Shown: in pieces, positions 32,455 through 37,472 of the stretch
Position numbering within the stretch: position 1 is the first letter of the stretch
Layout of the letters: each line of letters begins with the position of its first letter
Assembly: GCA_945903445.1 (NCBI GenBank)
Contig: CAMDNZ010000031.1
Span: 1 to 37,472 of the forward strand
Reading direction: 5' to 3'
DNA length: 37,472 nt
Source of the DNA: Bordetella parapertussis
GTDB lineage: Bacteria; Pseudomonadota; Gammaproteobacteria; Burkholderiales; Burkholderiaceae_B
The notes under the pieces: model-generated
The model's input: the letters and a program-made list of their open reading frames with translations, nothing else
The model's database searches: none
Told to the model about the DNA's origin: nothing
Translations under genes and position numbers: made by a program

Positions 32455-35421
32455 ATGCAGCCAAAAATCCGATACTCCACCGGGGCGTTAACGCTCGCGC
32501 TGGCATTGTGCCCGGCCGGCGCGCAAGCGCAACAGTGGAACCTGGCCGTCGTACGCGCAGAACTGGCGCATCAGTGGGGATATACCGGCAAGGGGGTGCT
32601 AGTTGCCGTCATCGACTCTGGTATTGATGCCGGACACCGGGCGTTTCGCGGAAGGCTAGATGGGCGCTCGCGAGGGTTTGCGACGAGCAACCCCAACATG
32701 CTTGTGGACAGCGATGGGCACGGCACGCATGTTGCCGGCATCATCGGCGCGGCCCGTGGTGTGGGTCCTATGTATGGCATCGCCTACGACGCGAACATAC
32801 TCGCGCTGCGCAGCATGGATGACAATGAAGAACAGAACACGCCGCCCGCGTTGCAATATGCCGCGCAATTGGGCGTCAAGGTGTTAAACGGCAGTTACGG
32901 TCCGTCTGCTATCCCGGCTCGCGACATTCCGGCCCCGCTGCCGAACAATCCGAACAATACAGTGCCCAATCCAGCCTATGTGCAACTGCCGCATCAGCTT
33001 ATTGGATTCGATCCGATCAAACGCGAGAATGCCGAGTTGGACGAAGTGCGGGGTCTGGAAGCGGCGGTCGCCGCCGATGTGCTGATGGTTTTTTCCGCCG
33101 GTAACGAATACGGCGACCAGCCGCTTGCTTCCATGAATCCGTCCGGCAACGGCCTGACTCCTTTCATCCGGCCAGAAAACCACGCCACTGGCGTATATCG
33201 CTTCGTCGATGCCAATCGGCCCGATTTCGATCCAAACAACCCAGGCACCTATGGCTATGTCGCGTCCAATGCCCCCGGATTGGACGCTATCGACTATTCG
33301 CACTTGCAAGGCGCTCTGATCACGGTAGTTGCCACTGACCGCGCCAACGCCATAGCGTCCTATAGCAACCGCTGCGGCGTCGCGTGGCAGTGGTGCATGG
33401 CGGCTCCCGGCGGAGACATCGACGCGACAGGTAATGTCACGCCCGTCGATGGCATCTTGTCGAGCGTGCCGACCAATCGATATCAGCCCTTGGTCGGCAC
33501 GTCCATGGCCGCGCCGCTGGTGGCTGGGGCCGCAGCGGTGATGCGAGGCGCTTTTCCTTACCTGACCGCGCGTCAGACCATCGAGATCATGCTGACGACG
33601 ACCGATGCCAGCGGCCATCTGGCCGACCGTGCAATCTATGGACGCGGCATGCTCGACCTGGGCCGTGCGATCCAGGGGCCCCGCGAGTTTGGTGCCGAGG
33701 GTTTTGCGCAGGTCTTCGACGTCGATACGCAAGGCTACGACTCCACATGGTCCGGCGACATCGTCGGCTCGGGCGGACTCATCAAGCGCGGCGCGGGCAA
33801 TCTGACGCTGTCAGGCGTCAACACCTATCAGGGCAATACGGTGGTGGCGGGCGGACGCCTGACCGCCGCGGGGCGCACGGCCGCGTCGACGTTTCGCGTC
33901 GAGCCAGGCGCCACGCTGGGCGGCGTGGGCAGCGTCGGGCCAATTGTGATGGGCGGAACCCTCGAAGCCGGACAGCGCGTCAGCCTGGCGAGCGGCACCA
34001 TTGCTGAACAATGGACCGGGGCGCTGCAAGTCGTCGGCGATTACACTCACCTGTCCAGCGGCACTTTTGTCGCCTCTCTCGCACCAGACGGCACGTCCAA
34101 TCGCCTAGATGCCACGGGCGCCACCCATCTGCAAGGCGGCACCTTGCAAGTCTACGGCATTACAGCCTCGGCAGTGGGGCAGCGCTACGACCTGATCCGC
34201 GCCGCAGGCGGCGTGACGGGCGACTTCGCAGCCAAGCCAAACGATTACCTGTTCATCGACCTGAAGACCCGCATCGAAGGACCCGGCAATAGCCGCTATA
34301 CCGTGTCGCTCGAACGCCGCGACGGCGGCTTCGCCACCGCCGCCCGCAACGACAATCAGCGCGCCGTCGCATACGCCTTGGATCGAACGACGGCGGACAC
34401 ACCGATCATCGATAGCTTGCTGATGACACGTGAGGTCGGTATCGCCCGTACGGCCCTGACCCAATTAGCCGGAGACATTCATCCCAGCACACTGGGTGCG
34501 CTGACCCAGCAAAGCGGATTGACCCGCGACGCCGTCGTGCGCCGCCTGCGCCAGGCGGAACAGGCCGTTGGCGCATCGGCGGGCGCGACACGCACCCCGC
34601 AAACGGCCGCAGTCTGGGGCCAGCATATCGGCGATTGGGGCCGCATGGCGGACAATGCGGGTGCCGCCTCTCTGCACTCGTCATATCAGGGTATGGTGTT
34701 TGGCGCCGATACCGCCGTCGGCCACGCCACGCGGCTGGGCTTGGCGGCGGGCTTGGGCCAGTCGACACTGGACACCGGCACGGGCATGGCGCGCGCCAGA
34801 ATCGATAGCTATACATTGGCGGCCTTCGGCAACACTGCCTGGGACGCCCTGCGATGGCGGTATGGTGCTGCGCACAGCTGGCACAATATCGACAGCCGCC
34901 GACATGTGGCGATTGCCGATGCCGGGCGCATCGAGACACGCTACAACGCCAGAACCGCCCAGGCGTTTGCCGAAGTGGCTTATCGCCAGGATTGGAGCAA
35001 GCTCTCCGCCGAGCCGTTCGCCGCCCTCGCATACTCGACCACGCGGGCCAGCGACTTTACCGAACCGGGCCTAGCGGGGCTGCGCGCCCGCCAGGCCACG
35101 CTTGACACCTGGTTCACCACCCTGGGCGCACGGTTAGACACCCAGTGGGACTTAAGCCGGCACGGCACATTGCAGTTGCAAGCCATGGTCGGCTGGCGCC
35201 ATGCCATGGGTGGCCTGACACCCTCGACTACTTTGCAACTGGCTCATTCGCCTGCGTTCTCGACCTCAGGCGTCGCGCCTGCGCGTAATGCCGCGGTGTT
35301 CGAGGCGGGCGTGCAGTGGCAACCTACTGTACGCGCCAACCTTGCGCTGGGCTATGTGGGTCAGTTAAGCCCTGGCGCACACAACCACGGCATACAAGCC
35401 AACGCTGCCTGGCGGTTCTGA
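32455..35421 (+). CDS. Subtilisin-like serine protease autotransporter
   Basis: A complete 988-residue type Va secreted protease. A signal peptide (ALTLALALCPAGAQA, cut near residue 25) leads into an S8 subtilase domain. Its triad is D54 (VAVIDSGID), H89 (DSDGHGTHVAG) and S350 (GTSMAAPLVAG), with oxyanion asparagine N217 (FSAGNEYG). Residues 438-468 are a passenger-associated repeat (GSGGLIKRGAGNLTLSGVNT...). A beta-helix-like stalk follows to about 640. The C-terminal barrel (about 700-988) ends in the aromatic WRF. It resembles the Bordetella SphB-type maturation proteases, but has no lipobox like SphB1. Substrate, perhaps another surface adhesin, is unknown. A second homologue follows 297 bases downstream. 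Confidence 0.92.
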   Translation: MQPKIRYSTGALTLALALCPAGAQAQQWNLAVVRAELAHQWGYTGKGVLVAVIDSGIDAGHRAFRGRLDGRSRGFATSNPNMLVDSDGHGTHVAGIIGAARGVGPMYGIAYDANILALRSMDDNEEQNTPPALQYAAQLGVKVLNGSYGPSAIPARDIPAPLPNNPNNTVPNPAYVQLPHQLIGFDPIKRENAELDEVRGLEAAVAADVLMVFSAGNEYGDQPLASMNPSGNGLTPFIRPENHATGVYRFVDANRPDFDPNNPGTYGYVASNAPGLDAIDYSHLQGALITVVATDRANAIASYSNRCGVAWQWCMAAPGGDIDATGNVTPVDGILSSVPTNRYQPLVGTSMAAPLVAGAAAVMRGAFPYLTARQTIEIMLTTTDASGHLADRAIYGRGMLDLGRAIQGPREFGAEGFAQVFDVDTQGYDSTWSGDIVGSGGLIKRGAGNLTLSGVNTYQGNTVVAGGRLTAAGRTAASTFRVEPGATLGGVGSVGPIVMGGTLEAGQRVSLASGTIAEQWTGALQVVGDYTHLSSGTFVASLAPDGTSNRLDATGATHLQGGTLQVYGITASAVGQRYDLIRAAGGVTGDFAAKPNDYLFIDLKTRIEGPGNSRYTVSLERRDGGFATAARNDNQRAVAYALDRTTADTPIIDSLLMTREVGIARTALTQLAGDIHPSTLGALTQQSGLTRDAVVRRLRQAEQAVGASAGATRTPQTAAVWGQHIGDWGRMADNAGAASLHSSYQGMVFGADTAVGHATRLGLAAGLGQSTLDTGTGMARARIDSYTLAAFGNTAWDALRWRYGAAHSWHNIDSRRHVAIADAGRIETRYNARTAQAFAEVAYRQDWSKLSAEPFAALAYSTTRASDFTEPGLAGLRARQATLDTWFTTLGARLDTQWDLSRHGTLQLQAMVGWRHAMGGLTPSTTLQLAHSPAFSTSGVAPARNAAVFEAGVQWQPTVRANLALGYVGQLSPGAHNHGIQANAAWRF

Positions 35422-35427
35422 ATCCAA

Positions 35428-35459
35428 AAGGCCCGCTCACCGAACAATGATCGGGCCTT
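35428..35459 (+). terminator. Hairpin after the first autotransporter gene
   Basis: AAGGCCCG (35428-35435) and CGGGCCTT (35452-35459) form an 8-base stem seven bases after the stop codon. The tail is TTC only, so termination would be weak or need Rho. The rest of the 297-base gap to the next autotransporter start shows no gene. Confidence 0.5.
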
Positions 35460-35718
35460 CGATCGAATCCAGAGAGGGTGGTCTGGCTGCGGTTTCCTAC
35501 GCTATGCGAGGGGGTCACGATCGAATGGCATCTCCGTGTTATGGCCACCTGTCGGCCATATCCGCCGCCGCGATCCATATGTAAACCATCAGGCAGTGCA
35601 ATACTTTAAACGTTCCATCCACTTTACGGTTATCTCTCGTCGATTTTAGAGACGAATCGTACGCGTCATGGGTGGAGGCAGCCCCGGCATATTTCTAACT
35701 ACATCGCGGGGCAAGGCC

Positions 35719-37350
35719 ATGACACCAACATTTCATTTCGTTGCAGGCGCTTGTGCGCTTGTCATCGCCTTAGGCGCCTCCAATATTTATGCCAGTACGT
35801 GGAACCTGAGCACTGTCGGTGCTCATAAAGCGTATCGGCTAGGGCACACCGGTTCCGGCGTTCTCGTCGGCGTGAGCGACACCGGCATCGACCCCGATCA
35901 CCCCGCGTTTGGTGGTCGCATCGACAGCCGTTCGCGATCGTCACGCGACATCGCGTTTGGCCGCATGACCGATACGGACGGGCATGGCACCCACGTAGCG
36001 GGAACGATCGCAGGGGCCAGACATGTCGGCCCCACCCACGGCATCGCACCCAACGCGTCCCTTTTAGCACTGAACTCGCTTGGCAATAAAAATCTCAATA
36101 CCAACGAGGCCCTGCACTTCGCTGCAAAAGCAGGCGTCAAGGTTCTGAACGGCAGTTATGGACCGGCCGCCTTTCCACCCAAGTATCTGAAAGATCGGCG
36201 TACGGGTATCAGGCGGCACAACCCGTATTACGAGATACTGAGCCATCAGGTTCTGCTGTACTCCACTCGATCCGATACACCGTCTACCTCGACTTCAGCG
36301 CAAGCACTGCAAGCCGCAGCGAACGCCGACGTCTTGATGGTGTTCGCCGCTGGAAACGAAATGGGCGAGCAACCCGTTTCGTCGCGAAATCCATCGGGTT
36401 CGGGCCTGATTCCCCTCATCAGACCCGAGAACCACGGCTCGGGGGCCTATCGATTTGCAGACGTCGATCATCCCGACTTCCACTACGACAACCCCAAGAC
36501 CCACCGATTCGTACCCGGTAGCGCGCCTGGCATGGATCGTGTCGATTACTCCCCTTTGCAGGGGGCGTTGATCGCTGTGGTCGCAACCGACAACGCCAAT
36601 ACCATCGCGCCTTACAGCAACCATTGCGGCGACACGGCGCTTTGGTGTCTGGCCGCGCCTGGCGGTGCACGCGACGCATCGGGCAAACTGACTGCCGATA
36701 GCGGCATCCTCTCGGCCATTCCTGGGGGCGGGTTCGGGGTCAAACAAGGCACCTCGATGGCTGCCCCCCTGGTCAGCGGAGCAGCTGCCATCATGCGCGG
36801 TGCATTCCCCTACCTGAGCGCTCGCCAGACCATCGAAATCATGTTGACCACGACCAATCGGAGCGGCCATCTGGCGGACAGCCGCATTTACGGCAGGGGT
36901 CTACTGGATCTTGGCCGTGCGATTCATGGCCCTGGCGAATTCGGGGCCGAAGGCTATGCCCAGGTGTTCGATGTCGATACGCAAGGCTACGACTCGACGT
37001 GGTCGGGCGATATCGCGGGCACGGGCGGTCTGATCAAGCGCGGTGCAGGTGCGCTCTCGATGACGGGCAGCAATTCCTATCGTGGTTCGACATACGTTGC
37101 AGGCGGACGATTAAACGTGGACGGTCTGACCACGACCTCTCACTTTTATGTCGCACCAATCGCAACACTTGGCGGCTCGGGCGCGGTGGGGCCGACCACA
37201 TTGGAAGGCACCATCGAACCAGGCGAGCTAAACGAGACACTGACGGTGGCAGGCGACTATACCCAGTCGCACACCGCCACGTTCGCCGCACGCATCGGCC
37301 CAGATGGGCAATCGAACCAGTTGAAGTGTCCTAGCCACGATTTAATCTGA
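35719..37350 (+). pseudogene. Second subtilisin-like autotransporter, truncated by an insertion element
   Basis: The start is taken as the ATG at 35719 (MTPTFHFVAGACALVIALGA, signal peptide cut near IYA), because the earlier ATG at 35668 has no ribosome-binding site. The subtilase domain is intact: D54 (GVSDTGID), H89 (DTDGHGTHVAG), N213 (AAGNEMG) and S346 (GTSMAAPLVSG). The passenger repeat GTGGLIKRGAGALSMTGSNS follows. It is a clear paralogue of the upstream gene, with long identical stretches such as QVFDVDTQGYDSTWSGDI. After DGQSNQLK at 37326 the homology stops, and eight foreign residues (CPSHDLI and stop) come from the inserted element. The rest of the passenger and the whole barrel are missing, so secretion to the surface is not expected from this copy. 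Confidence 0.85.
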
Positions 37351-37472
37351 CAGTACAACTCTATTAAGCGCCTAAAGAAGGAGACGGTGTCGGCATTGTC
37401 CGATTCAACTGTTTATCGAGAGCGAGTTGTTTTGACTCCTGGAAGGTATGCCATGGTGTTTTACCAAAGCAG
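37327..37472 (+). mobile_element. Left end of an insertion sequence (cut by window edge)
   Basis: Autotransporter homology ends sharply at 37326 and a sequence starting TGTCCTAGCCACGATTTAAT takes over. A 5'-TG start followed by a transposase-like leader within about 60 bases fits IS families with TG...CA ends. The family cannot be assigned from 146 bases, and the right end and target duplication are outside the window. Confidence 0.55.
37387..37472 (+). CDS. Start of a reading frame inside the insertion element (partial, possible transposase)
   Basis: A GTG at 37387 follows AAGGAG at short spacing and opens a frame to the window edge. It reads (M)SALSDSTVYRERVVLTPGR then YAMVFYQS. Position just inside a putative IS end suggests the first transposase frame, but no DNA-binding or DDE motif is visible in 28 residues. 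Confidence 0.35.
   Translation, partial: MSALSDSTVYRERVVLTPGRYAMVFYQS

Overview
The window looks like chromosomal DNA of a GC-rich betaproteobacterium, most likely of the Alcaligenaceae (Bordetella/Achromobacter type). This rests on the 2-oxoglutarate dehydrogenase genes sucA-sucB-lpdA next to zapE, the pdxJ-acpS-nagZ-uvrC-pgsA order, a TrpXYZ-type ABC transporter, and two subtilisin-type autotransporters resembling the Bordetella SphB family. The genus is an inference. No rRNA, tRNA or CRISPR array was seen.

Layout. 1-590: the start of a DUF3649-type membrane protein preceded by a decayed TonB-dependent receptor, together a broken iron-uptake locus. 588-2283: an MdtJI small-multidrug-resistance pair and a divergent LysR regulator with a well-formed T-N11-A operator in the shared promoter. 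2298-4565: a degenerate C-terminal copy of zapE, a small exported peptide of unknown function, then intact zapE. 4642-10226: the 2-oxoglutarate dehydrogenase operon on the minus strand. 10661-14401: malic enzyme (maeB) and isocitrate lyase (aceA), which converge on a shared hairpin terminator. 14841-17020: a solitary cytochrome P450 and queF. 17174-21875: the housekeeping operon pdxJ-acpS-nagZ-uvrC-pgsA, with several overlapping start and stop codons.

21913-28621 is a minus-strand run that reads like an accessory import and metabolism block. It holds a TrpXYZ-like ABC importer, an exported argininosuccinate-lyase-like enzyme broken by a one-base frameshift in a G run, and modA and modB without modC. 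It ends with an orphan OmpR-type regulator whose receiver domain is degenerate. 28713-32173: an aldo/keto reductase, a spermidine-synthase-like protein, a thiolase and a fused double-domain tautomerase.

32455-37472: two tandem subtilisin-like autotransporter genes. The first is complete. The second is cut off at about 37327 by what appears to be the end of an insertion sequence, so it lacks its outer-membrane barrel here.

Much of the window is central metabolism (TCA cycle, glyoxylate shunt, malic enzyme). The less ordinary parts are the decaying and duplicated loci at the left end, the P450 with a changed ExxR motif, the frameshifted periplasmic lyase block and the tandem proteases.
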